In this document: positions 7,327 through 16,744 of the stretch, in pieces
Position numbering within the stretch: position 1 is the stretch's first letter
How the letters are laid out: every line of letters begins with the position of its first letter
Assembly (NCBI GenBank): GCA_963753075.1
Contig: CAVWAR010000002.1
Coordinates: 930,001-994,000, forward strand
DNA length: 64,000 nucleotides
Reading direction: 5' to 3'
From: Prado023 sp963753075
Lineage (GTDB): Bacteria > Actinomycetota > Actinomycetes > S36-B12 > CAIYMF01
Translations under genes and position numbers: made by a program
The notes under the pieces: generated by a model
Told to the model about the DNA's origin: nothing
Database searches by the model: none
The model's input: the letters and a program-made list of their open reading frames with translations, nothing else

Positions 7327-9623
7327 CCGACACTGTCGCCGCAGCGACCGAGCAGCCCGACACATCGCAGCCGTTCGCCGAGCTGGGGCTCAAGCCCGAC
7401 GAGTACGACCGCATCTGCGAGATCCTCGGCCGCCGGCCGACCTCCTCGGAGCTGGCCATGTACTCGGTGATGTGGAGCGAGCACTGCTCCTACAAGTCCT
7501 CAAAGGTGCACCTGCGCCAGTTCGGCGACAAGAAGCCCGAGACCGATGCCCTGCTCGTCGGGATCGGCGAGAACGCCGGCGTGGTCGACATCGGCGACGG
7601 CTGGGCCGTGACCTTCAAGGTCGAGTCGCACAACCACCCGTCCTACGTCGAGCCCTACCAGGGCGCCGCGACCGGTGTCGGCGGGATCGTCCGCGACATC
7701 ATGAGCATGGGTGCCCGGCCCGTCGCGGTCATGGATCCGCTGCGGTTCGGTGCCGCTGATCATCCGGACACCCGGCGTGTGCTGCCCGGTGTGGTCGCTG
7801 GCGTCGGTGGCTACGGCAACTGCCTGGGCCTGCCCAACATCGGCGGCGAAGTCGTGTTCGACGCGTCCTACCAGGGCAATCCGCTGGTCAACGCGCTGTG
7901 TGTCGGCGTGATGCGCCACGAGGACATCCACCTGGCGAGCGCCCGGGGCGTGGGCAACGCGGTGATCCTCTACGGTGCCCGGACCGGTGGCGATGGCATC
8001 GGCGGTGTCTCGGTGCTGGCCTCCGAGACATTCACCGAGGGCGGGCCCACCAAGCGGCCCAGCGTGCAGGTCGGTGACCCGTTCATGGAGAAGCTGCTCA
8101 TCGAGTGCACGCTGGAGGTCCTCGGGGCCGGCATCGTCGAGGGGATCCAGGACCTCGGGGGGGCCGGCATCTCATGCGCGACCTCCGAGCTGGCCTCCAA
8201 CGGTGAGGGTGGCATGCAGGTATGGCTCGACCGCGTCCTGCTGCGCGATCCGACACTCTCGCCGGAGGAGATCCTCATGAGCGAGTCGCAGGAGCGGATG
8301 TGTGCGGTGGTGGAGCCCGGCAAGGTCGAGGCGTTCCTCGCGATCTGCGCGAAGTGGGACGTCGAGGCTGTTGTCATCGGCGAGGTCAACGACTCCGGCC
8401 GGCTGACCGTCGACTGGCACGGCGAGCAGATCGTGGACGTCCCGCCCAGGACGGTGGCCCACGAGGGCCCGGTCTACAACCGGCCGCTGGCCAGGCCCGA
8501 GTGGCTCACACCCCGGCAGGACGATGCCCCGACCCCGGAGCGCCTGGCTCGGCCGGCAACGGCCGGCGAGATCCGCGCCACCCTGCTCGAGCTTCTGGGC
8601 TCACCGAACCTCGCAGCCAAGGACTGGGTCACCGACCAGTACGACCGCTACGTCATGGGCAACACGGTGCTCGCCCAGCCCGAGGACGCCGGGATGATCC
8701 GGGTGGACGTCGAGACCGGACTGGGGGTCGCGCTCGCTACTGACTGCAACGGGCGGTTCGCGGCCCTCGACCCGTACACCGGCGCCCAGCTCGCGTTCGC
8801 TGAGGCCTACCGCAACGTGGCGGTCTCCGGGGCAGTGCCGTTGGCGATCACCAACTGCCTGAACTTCGGGTCACCGGAGGACCCGGGCGTGATGTGGCAG
8901 TTCTCCCAGGCTGTCACCGGCCTGGCCGACGCCTGCCTGACGATGGGCACGCCGGTGACCGGCGGCAACGTCTCGTTCTACAACCAGACCGCGGACGTGG
9001 CGATCCACCCCACGCCCGTGGTCGGTGTGCTCGGCGTCATCGACGACGTGGCTCGGCGCACCCCCATGTCGTGGGACGAGGACGGGGACCTCATCTACGT
9101 GCTGGGGGACACCCGCGACGAGTTCGGCGGGTCCGAGTGGGCGCACGTGGTCCACGGGCACCTCGGCGGGGTGCCCCCGCACGTCGACCTTGAGGCAGAG
9201 CGGCAGTTGGGGCAGATCCTCGTCGCCGGTTCCCGGGATGGCATGTTCTCCGCAGCTCACGACATCTCCGACGGCGGCGTCGCCATCGCGCTCATGGAGA
9301 TGGCGCTGCGCTCGGGCGTGGGCGCCCGGTGCTGGATCCCCGACGGCATCGACCCGTTCGTGTTCCTGCTCTCGGAGTCCGCGACCCGTGCGGTCGTCGT
9401 CGTGGCCCGCTCTGAGGAGCTGCGCTTCACGGAGATGTGCGGCGCTCGCGGGTTCACCGCCACCAGGGTCGGGGTCGTGGACTCCGGCATCGGCGGTGAT
9501 GCTGGCCTGGGTGATGGTGCCCAGGCGCTGGTCATCGACGGTGTGGTCGGCGAGTCGCTCGTCCTGCCCCTCGACGAGGTCCGCGACGTGCGCCAGGCCA
9601 CGCTGCCGGCCCTGTTCGACTGA
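7323..9623 (+). CDS. purL: Phosphoribosylformylglycinamidine synthase subunit PurL
   Basis: The 766-residue ATP-dependent synthetase subunit of the small PurL type, which works with PurS and PurQ. Near the N terminus are MYSVMWSEHCSYKSSK and VTFKVESHNHPSYVEPYQGA, the ATP/metal-binding signatures. Two AIR-synthase-like halves follow (GDPFMEKLLIE and DLGGAGISCATSE in the first, AHDISDGGVAIALMEMA in the second). The length is typical (730-770). It overlaps purQ by four bases. No purF follows directly here; three unrelated genes separate it from purF-purM. Confidence 0.97.
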   Translation: MTDTVAAATEQPDTSQPFAELGLKPDEYDRICEILGRRPTSSELAMYSVMWSEHCSYKSSKVHLRQFGDKKPETDALLVGIGENAGVVDIGDGWAVTFKVESHNHPSYVEPYQGAATGVGGIVRDIMSMGARPVAVMDPLRFGAADHPDTRRVLPGVVAGVGGYGNCLGLPNIGGEVVFDASYQGNPLVNALCVGVMRHEDIHLASARGVGNAVILYGARTGGDGIGGVSVLASETFTEGGPTKRPSVQVGDPFMEKLLIECTLEVLGAGIVEGIQDLGGAGISCATSELASNGEGGMQVWLDRVLLRDPTLSPEEILMSESQERMCAVVEPGKVEAFLAICAKWDVEAVVIGEVNDSGRLTVDWHGEQIVDVPPRTVAHEGPVYNRPLARPEWLTPRQDDAPTPERLARPATAGEIRATLLELLGSPNLAAKDWVTDQYDRYVMGNTVLAQPEDAGMIRVDVETGLGVALATDCNGRFAALDPYTGAQLAFAEAYRNVAVSGAVPLAITNCLNFGSPEDPGVMWQFSQAVTGLADACLTMGTPVTGGNVSFYNQTADVAIHPTPVVGVLGVIDDVARRTPMSWDEDGDLIYVLGDTRDEFGGSEWAHVVHGHLGGVPPHVDLEAERQLGQILVAGSRDGMFSAAHDISDGGVAIALMEMALRSGVGARCWIPDGIDPFVFLLSESATRAVVVVARSEELRFTEMCGARGFTATRVGVVDSGIGGDAGLGDGAQALVIDGVVGESLVLPLDEVRDVRQATLPALFD

Positions 9624-9655
9624 GCCGACGCGGGGCGAGCAGGGGACGGGGGCGT

Positions 9656-9661
9656 TAGCCT
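9656..9661 (+). promoter_or_regulatory. Leaderless-type -10 of YdeI-like gene
   Basis: TAGCCT lies six bases before ATG 9668, so transcription would begin at or next to the start codon. No Shine-Dalgarno sequence is present, which supports this reading. Confidence 0.5.
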
Positions 9662-9667
9662 GCCGTG

Positions 9668-10243
9668 ATGGGCGTCGATGACCTCGAGCAGGTGCTGGTC
9701 ACCTCGCGGGCGGAGCTGCGCGCCTGGCTGGCTGCCAACGCCGATACCTCGCCGAGCATCTGGCTGGTGACCTACCGGACGGGTTCGGGCAAGCCGGCGC
9801 CCAGCTACGACGACATCATCGAGGAGGCGCTGTGCTTCGGCTGGATCGACTCCACCCTCCGCCGCCGTGACGAGGAGAGCTCGATGCTCCTGCTGAGCTC
9901 CCGCAAGCCGAACTCCACGTGGTCGGCGCTGAACAAGCGGCGCCTGGAGCACCTGATCCCCTCCGGGATGATGACCGAGCGGGGGATGCGCGCGATCGAG
10001 GTCGCGAAGGCCAACGGCTCCTGGAGCATCCTCGACCCGGTCGAGCGCCTCGAGGTGCCAGACGACCTGGCTGCTGCGCTCGACGCCCGCCCGGCGGCCC
10101 GCGAGTTCTTCGACTCGATGCCGCAGGGGACCCGCAAGCAGCACCTGTGGTTCGTCATCAGTGCCAAGCGCCCCGAGACGCGAGCCGCGCGGATCCAGAA
10201 GGTCGTGCACGCAGCCGCGGCGGGGCAGCGAGCGGTCGGCTGA
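9668..10243 (+). CDS. YdeI/OmpD-associated family protein
   Basis: A 191-residue cytoplasmic protein of the YdeI/OmpD-associated family. Visible family features are the opening SRAELRAWLAANADTS, the stretch SYDDIIEEALCFGWIDSTLR and a C-terminal segment SAKRPETRAARIQKVV. The molecular function of the family is not established. ATG 9668 is preferred over GTG 9665. The gene follows purL by 44 bases but has its own -10-like element, so it is probably transcribed separately. Confidence 0.8.
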   Translation: MGVDDLEQVLVTSRAELRAWLAANADTSPSIWLVTYRTGSGKPAPSYDDIIEEALCFGWIDSTLRRRDEESSMLLLSSRKPNSTWSALNKRRLEHLIPSGMMTERGMRAIEVAKANGSWSILDPVERLEVPDDLAAALDARPAAREFFDSMPQGTRKQHLWFVISAKRPETRAARIQKVVHAAAAGQRAVG

Positions 10244-10310
10244 CCAGTTGCGCGGTGGGCGCTCGCGATGGGTGTTTCGGGGATCTGCGCTGACCTGATA
10301 GGACTCCCCT

Positions 10311-11012
10311 GTGGACCCCGTGCTCGTGATCGCCTTCGTCGGGATCGCGTTGGGTGGCTTCGCGAAGTCGGTCACCGGACTCGGGTTCGCCCTGGTCGCG
10401 GCGCCGGCCATGATCGCCCTGCTCGGACCCCGGCAGGGGGTGGCCGTGGTGGTCCTGCTCGGAACGCTCGCCTCGGTCCTGCCGCTGCTCGGCCAGTGGC
10501 GTCGGGTGCTGGCTCGCGACACCATCACACTCCTGATCCCGATCCTGCTGGCCACGCCGATCGTGGCCCTGCTGCTGGCGGGCCTGGACACCACCACGCT
10601 GGCCGTGGCCGGGGGCGTCGCGGTCCTGATCGGCGTTGCGGCGCTGTGGCGTGGCCTGACCTGGGAGCGGTTGGTGTCGACCCCGGGCGTCATTGCCACC
10701 GGGATCTCCAGCGCCGTGCTGAACGTCATCGGTGGGGTCGGCGGACCTCCGGTCGGGCTGTATGCGGCCAACGCCGGCTGGGACCCCCCGGAGTCCCGGG
10801 CCACCCTGCAGGCCGTATTCCTGGTCCAGGGGATCGCCACAGCGCTGGTCATCGGGCTCACCTGGCCGGAGCCGTGGATGGTCGGCGCACTCGTCGGCGG
10901 CACGCTCGCCGGCATGTGGCTCGCCCCGCGCATCTCCACGAACGCTGCCCGTGTGGCGTTGCTCGGCGTGGCTGCGTGCGGAGGTGTGGCGCTCATCGTC
11001 GGCAACGTGTAG
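10311..11012 (+). CDS. Sulfite exporter TauE/SafE family permease
   Basis: A 233-residue integral membrane protein of the TauE/SafE (former DUF81) family, which moves small anions such as sulfite or sulfonates across the cytoplasmic membrane. The N-terminal half has the family opening FVGIALGGFAKSVTGLGFAL and the C-terminal half NVIGGVGGPPVGLYA, the two related repeats. About seven or eight hydrophobic segments are visible. GTG 10311 starts the frame; TAGGAC is 6 bases upstream without a ribosome-binding site. No sulfur-metabolism gene is nearby, so the substrate is unknown. Confidence 0.85.
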   Translation: MDPVLVIAFVGIALGGFAKSVTGLGFALVAAPAMIALLGPRQGVAVVVLLGTLASVLPLLGQWRRVLARDTITLLIPILLATPIVALLLAGLDTTTLAVAGGVAVLIGVAALWRGLTWERLVSTPGVIATGISSAVLNVIGGVGGPPVGLYAANAGWDPPESRATLQAVFLVQGIATALVIGLTWPEPWMVGALVGGTLAGMWLAPRISTNAARVALLGVAACGGVALIVGNV

Positions 11013-11039
11013 CGGTACAGCCCGAGTGAGCAGCCCGGA

Positions 11040-11429
11040 TCAGGGTCTGACGAGGGGGAGCCAGCGGCTCAGGTCGGCGCGTTCCCCACTTGCGCGGATC
11101 TGTCCGCCTGCCCGGGCCTGCGTCCATGTCAGGTTGCCAGTGGCCAGCCCCAACCACGTGTCGGGGTCCATCTCGACGACCGCCGCGGGGGTGCCCCGCC
11201 GGTGCACGGGGCCTGGGATTGCCTGCACCGCTGCGAAGGGCGGGATCCGGACCTCCACGGAATGCCCGGGGGCGCGGTCAGCGAGCACCTGCAGCGTGTA
11301 CTGGACTGCGCGGCGCTGGGTCGGTCGGTCCGGGCCTGCTGACTCCGCACCGGCATCCCGGCCGCTCGCGCGAACAGAATCGCGAACGGCGGCCAGGCCG
11401 TCGGCGTCAGGGATCCGAGACCGTGCCAT
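11040..11429 (-). CDS. Sterol carrier (SCP2-like) family protein
   Basis: A 129-residue cytoplasmic protein resembling the small sterol carrier family proteins encoded beside purF in many actinobacteria. Features are AVQYTLQVLADRAPGHSVEV, the central TPAAVVEMDPDTWLGLATG, and WTQARAGGQIRASGERADLS, the lipid-binding SCP2-type core. The ligand is unknown and the link to purine metabolism is positional only. It is divergent from purF and convergent with the TauE gene, with 27 bases between stops. Confidence 0.8.
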   Translation of the reverse strand: MARSRIPDADGLAAVRDSVRASGRDAGAESAGPDRPTQRRAVQYTLQVLADRAPGHSVEVRIPPFAAVQAIPGPVHRRGTPAAVVEMDPDTWLGLATGNLTWTQARAGGQIRASGERADLSRWLPLVRP

Positions 11430-11615
11430 GCCCCGATTCTCCCTGACGCTTCCGCCCCAGCGCTCGCCCTCCCCGATTCCGCTCTGCCTCCCCGAACTCG
11501 TGGAGGGGGATCAGCAACGGGGAGGGTGAGCTGCGGGGTGAGGGGGAACGAGGGTCCGCCGGCCTCGGCGGCCGGTGCGGACCCCGTGCGTGCATCGTGT
11601 GTCGGAGTGGGCACC

Positions 11616-11621
11616 TAGACT
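11616..11621 (+). promoter_or_regulatory. Leaderless-type -10 of purF
   Basis: TAGACT is followed by six bases and the purF GTG at 11628. There is no Shine-Dalgarno sequence, so a leaderless purF mRNA is likely. Confidence 0.6.
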
Positions 11622-11627
11622 GCACTC

Positions 11628-13115
11628 GTGGCACGCGGCGATGGGATGCTCACCCATGAGCTCGACCCCCAGGACCAGGGGCCGCAGGATGCCTGCGGCG
11701 TCTTCGGGGTCTGGGCCCCCGACGAGGAGGTCGCCAAGCTCACGTACTTCGGCCTCTACGCGTTGCAGCACCGGGGCCAGGAGTCGGCCGGCATGGCTGT
11801 CAGCGACGGCCATCAGACGGTCGTGTACAAGGAGATGGGGCTGGTCTCCCAGGTCTTCACCGAGGGCGCACTCGCCTCGTTGCACGGTCATCTCGCGATC
11901 GGGCACTGCCGGTACTCGACGACGGGCTCCAGCGTGTGGGCCAACGCCCAGCCGACGTTCCGCTCAACGGCCACTGGCCACCTCTCGCTCGGGCACAACG
12001 GCAACCTGACCAACACCGGCGAGCTGGCCGTGCGCGTTGCAGACGCCGAGGCCCGTGCGGGCACGCTGCCACTGGGCACCGCCATGCACTCGACGTCCGA
12101 CACCGAGCTGCTGACGGCCCTGCTCGCTGCCCATCAGGGTGAGTCGCTGCTCCAGGCGGCCGTCGACGAGCTGCCCCACGTGCGCGGCGCATTCAGCCTC
12201 GTCTTCATGGACGACACCACCCTGTACGCGGCCCGCGACCCCCAGGGGATCCGTCCACTGGTGCTCGGCCAGCTGGAGCGTGGTGGCTGGGTGGTGGCCT
12301 CGGAGTCCGCTGCCCTGGACATCGTCGGCGCGAGCTTCGTCCGCGAGGTCGAGCCCGGTGAGGTCATCGCCATCGACGAGCGCGGCGTGCAGGGCGACCA
12401 CTTCGCCCCCGCGGAGCCGAAGGGCTGCCTCTTCGAGTTCGTCTACCTCGCGCGACCGGACACCCGGATCGCCGATCGCAGCGTGCATGCCACCCGCGTG
12501 GAGATCGGCCGGACACTGGCCCGCGAGCACCCGGCCGACGCCGAGCTGGTCATCCCCACGCCGGAGTCCGGCACGCCAGCCGCGGTCGGGTACGCACAGG
12601 CCAGCGGGATCCCGTTCGCCCAGGGCTTGGTCAAGAACGCCTACGTGGGGCGAACGTTCATCCAGCCCTCGCAGACGATCCGCCAGCTCGGGATCCGGCT
12701 GAAGCTGAACCCGCTGCGCGACGTGATCGAGGGCAAGCGCCTGGTCGTCGTCGACGACTCCATCGTCCGGGGCAACACCCAGCGGGCGATCGTCCGGATG
12801 CTGCGTGAGGCCGGTGCCGAGGAGGTTCATGTGCGGATCTCCAGTCCGCCGGTGCTCTGGCCCTGCTTCTACGGCATCGACTTCGCGACGCGCACCGAGC
12901 TCATCGGCCACGATCGGACGGTCGAGCAGATCCGCTCCTCGATCGGCGCGGACTCACTGGGCTATGTGTCCCTCGAGGGCCTCACCGAGGCGACCAGCCT
13001 GGGCGCGGAGAACCTCTGTCGGGCGTGCTTCGACGGCGTCTACCCGATCGCCCTGCCCGAGCCGGAGATGCCGGGCACGCACCTGCTGGAGACTGTGGAG
13101 GTCGCGGCCACGTGA
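11628..13115 (+). CDS. purF: Amidophosphoribosyltransferase
   Basis: A 495-residue PurF, the committing step of purine synthesis (PRPP plus glutamine to phosphoribosylamine). The N-terminal nucleophile domain has DACGVFGVW; Cys23 would become the N terminus after removal of a propeptide, as in the Bacillus-type enzymes. LQHRGQESAG and HCRYSTTGSS are glutaminase motifs. The PRPP motif is VVVDDSIVRGNT in the second half, and cysteines near the C terminus (LCRACFDG) suit the iron-sulfur type. GTG is the start. It overlaps purM by four bases. Confidence 0.96.
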   Translation: MARGDGMLTHELDPQDQGPQDACGVFGVWAPDEEVAKLTYFGLYALQHRGQESAGMAVSDGHQTVVYKEMGLVSQVFTEGALASLHGHLAIGHCRYSTTGSSVWANAQPTFRSTATGHLSLGHNGNLTNTGELAVRVADAEARAGTLPLGTAMHSTSDTELLTALLAAHQGESLLQAAVDELPHVRGAFSLVFMDDTTLYAARDPQGIRPLVLGQLERGGWVVASESAALDIVGASFVREVEPGEVIAIDERGVQGDHFAPAEPKGCLFEFVYLARPDTRIADRSVHATRVEIGRTLAREHPADAELVIPTPESGTPAAVGYAQASGIPFAQGLVKNAYVGRTFIQPSQTIRQLGIRLKLNPLRDVIEGKRLVVVDDSIVRGNTQRAIVRMLREAGAEEVHVRISSPPVLWPCFYGIDFATRTELIGHDRTVEQIRSSIGADSLGYVSLEGLTEATSLGAENLCRACFDGVYPIALPEPEMPGTHLLETVEVAAT

Positions 13116-14227
13116 CTGACCAACCGCACCAACCGGTCCAGGCCGGCACGACGTACGCCGATGCCGGGGTCGACGTCGAGGCCGGGGAGCGGGCCGTTGG
13201 CCTGATGCGCTCGGCGATCGCGCGAGCGCAGCGACCCGAGGTGGTCGGCGCGGTCGGCGGCTTCGCCGGGCTGTTCGACGCCTCGGCGCTGAGCCGGTTC
13301 CGGCGTCCGCTGCTGGCGACCTCCACCGACGGCGTGGGCACGAAGATCGATGTCGCGCGCCGAATGGACGTTCACGACACCATCGGGATCGATCTGGTCG
13401 CGATGGTCGTCGACGACCTTGTGGTCTGCGGCGCGGAGCCGCTGTTCATGACCGACTACATCGCCGTCGGCAGCGTCGTCCCGGAGCGGGTCGCCGCCAT
13501 CGTGACGGGCATCGCCGAGGGGTGCCGCGTCGCGGGTGTGGCGCTGGTCGGCGGCGAGACGGCTGAGCACCCCGGCCTCCTCGACCCTGACGAGTACGAC
13601 GTCGCAGGTGCCGGGACTGGGGTCGTCGAGGCTGACGAGTTGCTCGGAGCGCACCGGGTGCGAGATGGCGACGTCCTCGTGGCGATGGCCTCCTCCGGGC
13701 TGCACTCCAACGGCTTCTCGCTGGCGCGCCACGTCCTGCTCGACCGGGCCGGCTGGGAGCTCGATCGGCATGTCCCCGAGCTCGGCCGCTCACTGGGCGA
13801 GGAGCTGCTGGAGCCGACCCGGATCTACACCCTCGACGTTCTCGACCTGATCGCTTCGGGCGGGGTCCATGCCGTGTCGCACATCACCGGCGGCGGGATC
13901 GCATCGAACGTCGCCCGGGTCCTGCCCGAGGGGATGCATGCCGAGATCGTGCGCGCCTCCTGGACACCGCCACCGGTCTTCGGGCTCATCGGTGAGCTGG
14001 GTGGCGTGTCCCTGGTCGAGCGCGAGCGCACCTTCAACGAGGGGCTCGGGATGGTTGCGGTGATGTCCCCGGAATCCGTTGCCGGGGGCGTTCGTCGGCT
14101 TGCGGCGCGCGGCGTGCGGGCCTGGGTCTGCGGCCACGTCCGCGGGTCGCGGGAGGGCGACGCCTCGGATGCGCCGGCCAAGGGGGGCCGGGGCGGGACC
14201 GTCCGCCTGGTCGGGGAGCATGCCTGA
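13112..14227 (+). CDS. purM: Phosphoribosylformylglycinamidine cyclo-ligase
   Basis: A 371-residue AIR synthetase that closes the imidazole ring of FGAM. Family motifs are TYADAGVDVEAG at the N terminus, STDGVGTKIDVA, LVGGETAEHPG and ITGGGIASNVARVLP. GTG 13112 forms a GTGA overlap with the purF stop, which fixes the start; the open frame begins farther left inside purF. The C-terminal 15 residues (DAPAKGGRGGTVRLVGEHA) extend slightly beyond the core fold. It is the last gene of the purF-purM unit. Confidence 0.96.
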   Translation: MTDQPHQPVQAGTTYADAGVDVEAGERAVGLMRSAIARAQRPEVVGAVGGFAGLFDASALSRFRRPLLATSTDGVGTKIDVARRMDVHDTIGIDLVAMVVDDLVVCGAEPLFMTDYIAVGSVVPERVAAIVTGIAEGCRVAGVALVGGETAEHPGLLDPDEYDVAGAGTGVVEADELLGAHRVRDGDVLVAMASSGLHSNGFSLARHVLLDRAGWELDRHVPELGRSLGEELLEPTRIYTLDVLDLIASGGVHAVSHITGGGIASNVARVLPEGMHAEIVRASWTPPPVFGLIGELGGVSLVERERTFNEGLGMVAVMSPESVAGGVRRLAARGVRAWVCGHVRGSREGDASDAPAKGGRGGTVRLVGEHA

Positions 14228-14305
14228 TCCAGGCTCCCGCCAACCACGGGGTCGCGGCCCTGTGGCCCGGTCGGTTCCGGCGGCTGGTCTTCCAACCTGA
14301 GGTGG

Positions 14306-14536
14306 TCAGCTGCTGACGGGGTGTGCCTCGTCGCCGTCGCCGTCGTCCTCGGCCACGTACTTGGCGTACGGATCGTCGTAGTCGACGACCTCCTCGGACC
14401 CCACGGCCTCATCCTGCTCGTCGGTGCTCGACCCCGCGAGTTCGGCCTGGAGTCGTTCCAGGTCCGTCGTCGGTCCGCCGTACTTCAACTGGCGGGCGAC
14501 TTTCGTCTGCTTGGCCTTGGCTCGGCCGCGCCCCAT
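14306..14536 (-). CDS. DUF3073 domain-containing protein
   Basis: A 76-residue protein of the actinobacterial DUF3073 family. It opens MGRGRAKAKQTKVARQLKY and has the typical TDLERLQAEL segment, then an acidic tail (DDPYAKYVAEDDGDGDE). The function is unknown. ATG 14536 is chosen by the family start; the open frame continues upstream with an unrelated Arg/Gly-rich stretch. Its convergent neighbour is purM, and it is divergent from bldC, a common neighbourhood in this phylum. Confidence 0.88.
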   Translation of the reverse strand: MGRGRAKAKQTKVARQLKYGGPTTDLERLQAELAGSSTDEQDEAVGSEEVVDYDDPYAKYVAEDDGDGDEAHPVSS

Positions 14537-14857
14537 GGCTCGACCCCCTCCTCCGGTGCGTTCCCGGGCGGTGCGTGTGCTCCGGCGTGACACGTCATAC
14601 GCGCCTCACATCAGGAGGCGTGATCGTGGACATACTACCCGCCCGGGGGTGCACGCGCCCATCGTCACGGCGTCCACTCGGCGCAGTGTCGTCCATGGTG
14701 AGCCGTTCAGGTCAACACGCGGCGTGGCGGTCCCAGATTTCTGCGGACTGATCTGGAAATATGCCCTCCTCGTGTTGAAGGTTCATGGTCTCAGTGTCAT
14801 GCTCTGCTCAGATGCCCGATTGAGTACGTTCTGTGGACAATCAGCGAGGAGCACGTG
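14537..14857. promoter_or_regulatory. Divergent intergenic region DUF3073 / bldC
   Basis: This 321-base stretch holds no supported gene. On the minus strand TAGTAT (14637-14632) is a good -10 for DUF3073 with a leader of about 90 bases; that leader contains a 6-bp hairpin (cgcctc 14612-14617 / gaggcg 14625-14630). On the plus strand TTGAAG (14775-14780), 17 bases, then CATGCT (14798-14803) is a plausible promoter for bldC. AGGAG precedes the bldC ATG. Confidence 0.45.
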
Positions 14858-15085
14858 ATGGCTGCACGACAGCAGGAAGTGGAACCGCTGCTCACCCCGG
14901 CTGAGGTCGCCTCTCTGTTCCGAGTTGACCCCAAGACCGTCACTCGTTGGGCGAACTCGGGCAAGCTGACGTCCATCCGCACTCTCGGTGGCCACCGTCG
15001 CTACCTCGAGAGCGAGGTCCGCGGCCTGCTTGAGACGATCCCCGCGCCCCGCAACGGGATGGTGGACGAGTCACCGGAGGAGTGA
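14858..15085 (+). CDS. bldC: BldC-type MerR-family transcriptional regulator
   Basis: A 75-residue DNA-binding protein, essentially one winged helix-turn-helix of the MerR class (LLTPAEVASLFRVDPKTVTR, then LTSIRTLGGHRRYLESEV). In Streptomyces BldC binds direct repeats cooperatively and represses or activates developmental genes. Length and the motif GGHRRY match closely. ATG 14858 has AGGAG seven bases upstream; GTG 14855 is less well placed. It is a monocistronic unit convergent with the MATE gene. Confidence 0.93.
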   Translation: MAARQQEVEPLLTPAEVASLFRVDPKTVTRWANSGKLTSIRTLGGHRRYLESEVRGLLETIPAPRNGMVDESPEE

Positions 15086-15142
15086 TCCCCGGCTCGACCC
15101 AGTTGACCAGGAGTGCAGAGCCGAACAGCCCGATCAGGCCGC

Positions 15143-16486
15143 TCACCGTGTCGCGCCTGTGACCAACCACCTGTCCCCCCGGACCCGCACGAGGAACGCC
15201 CCGGCCCTGGCCAGCATGAAGACGGTGAGCGCCAGCCACAGCTGGGCGACGCTGCCCTGGATGTACAGGACCCACCACGCCGCTGGCGCGAAGGCCACCA
15301 GGGCCAGCACCTGTGCCCAGACCAGGAAGCGCGCATCACCGGCCCCCAGCAGGACCCCATCGAGGACGAACACGACCCCTGCCAGCGGCTGCTGAAGGGC
15401 GACCACGATCAACGCCGCGGCGACCATCGCCTGGACTGCTGCGTCATCACCGAACAGGCCCGGTACCCAGGAGCGCGCGGCCAGCACCACGAACATCAGG
15501 ATCACGCCGAGCCCGACCCCCCAACGGGTCATCTGCCAGGTCACGGTCCGGGCGGCCGTCACTGAGCCGGCCCCCAGGTAGCGGCCGAGGAGCGCCTGGC
15601 CGGCGATGGCCAGGGCGTCCATGCTCAGCGCCAGCAGGTACCAGATCGTGAACGTCACGTAGTAGGCGGCGAGCTCGGCATCACCGATCCTGGCCGCGAC
15701 CCCGACGGCCAGGACGAAGACTGCGCGCAGGGCAACCGTCCTCCAGAACAGCGGGACTGAACCCCGGGCCGAGATCAGCACTCCGGAGCGTGTGGGGCGC
15801 AGTGACGCGGAGTGCCGCCGTGCTCGGCGCGCGAGCTCGGCGAGGAACAGCCCGGCGGCGAGCGCCTCGGCGATGACGGTCGCCCAGGCCGATCCCGTGA
15901 TCCCCCAGCGGGCGACCAGCACGAGGTAGTAGGACAGGGCGAGGTTCGTGCCCACGGCCGCGAGCGTCACCCAGAGCGTGGTCGCGGTGTCCTGCAGCCC
16001 ACGCAGGACCCCGATCGCGGCCATTGCGGCCAGGGCGAACGGGAAGGCCAGGCTGATCGTGCGCAGGTACGCCAGAGCCTCGGAGGTGGTCTCCGGCGAG
16101 GTGCCGATCCAGTCGAGCAGCTGCGGCCCGAGCAGCCACGTTCCAGCCGTTGCGGCCATCCCGATGACCAGGCCCAGGGCTACCCCCTCGATCCCGTCGC
16201 TGATGCCGGCCGCGACCTGCCCGGCCCCGACCCGTCGGGCCACGACGGCGGTCGTCCCGTAGGCGAGGAACACCGCCAGCCCGGTGACCGTGGTGAACAC
16301 CTGCGCCCCGGCCCCCAGGGCGGCCAGCGAGGTCGTGCCGAGGGTGGCGACGATGACCGCATCGATGAGGGTGAACAGCGGCTGGGCGACCAGAGCCCCG
16401 AAGGCCGGCACGGCCAGGCGCAGGATCTCGCGGGCCGAGGTGCGCGGACCCGTGGCGTCGAGCGGGGGTGATGCGGCCGGGTCCAT
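15143..16486 (-). CDS. MATE family efflux transporter
   Basis: A 447-residue multidrug and toxic compound extrusion transporter with about twelve membrane segments in two related halves. The N-terminal segment ILRLAVPAFGALVAQPLFTL is the DinF-branch opening, followed by IDAVIVATLGTTSLAALGAG. Such proteins export cationic drugs or metabolites using H+ or Na+ gradients. Start ATG 16486 matches the usual family start; the open frame extends 22 codons upstream. On the minus strand TATCCT lies ten bases before the ATG. It is downstream of the tRNA Glu-Asp-Phe cluster on the same strand. The substrate is unknown. Confidence 0.9.
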   Translation of the reverse strand: MDPAASPPLDATGPRTSAREILRLAVPAFGALVAQPLFTLIDAVIVATLGTTSLAALGAGAQVFTTVTGLAVFLAYGTTAVVARRVGAGQVAAGISDGIEGVALGLVIGMAATAGTWLLGPQLLDWIGTSPETTSEALAYLRTISLAFPFALAAMAAIGVLRGLQDTATTLWVTLAAVGTNLALSYYLVLVARWGITGSAWATVIAEALAAGLFLAELARRARRHSASLRPTRSGVLISARGSVPLFWRTVALRAVFVLAVGVAARIGDAELAAYYVTFTIWYLLALSMDALAIAGQALLGRYLGAGSVTAARTVTWQMTRWGVGLGVILMFVVLAARSWVPGLFGDDAAVQAMVAAALIVVALQQPLAGVVFVLDGVLLGAGDARFLVWAQVLALVAFAPAAWWVLYIQGSVAQLWLALTVFMLARAGAFLVRVRGDRWLVTGATR

Positions 16487-16635
16487 GACAGGCCCGAGGA
16501 TAGTGTGCGCCGCACATCGGCCCGGCCCGGGACCCGCGGTCGCTGAGCCCACGCGCGTTGTCCGTCCGCGCTGCTCCAGGGGCCCGGAACAAGCGAATCC
16601 CCCTCACGACGGGGGAGACATGAGGGGGATCGCAG

Positions 16636-16709
16636 TGGCCAGGGGCGGGGTCGAACCGCCGACCTTCCGATTTTCAGTCGGACGCTCGTACCAACTGAGC
16701 TACCTGGCC
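16636..16709 (-). tRNA. tRNA-Phe (GAA)
   Basis: 74-base cloverleaf: acceptor GGCCAGG / CCTGGCC, D-arm AGCTCAGTTGGTA, anticodon loop CTGAAAA with GAA, T-arm GGTTCGA. CCA is not encoded. Third gene of a Glu-Asp-Phe cluster read on the minus strand. Confidence 0.97.
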
Positions 16710-16744
16710 GGTCGGTTCCGAAGAACCGGTATCCGGTATCGGAG

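Noticed and set aside
9257..11005. 582-codon minus-strand open frame
   Set aside because: It lies across purL, the YdeI-like gene and the permease, all clearly coding on the other strand; the product is low-complexity.
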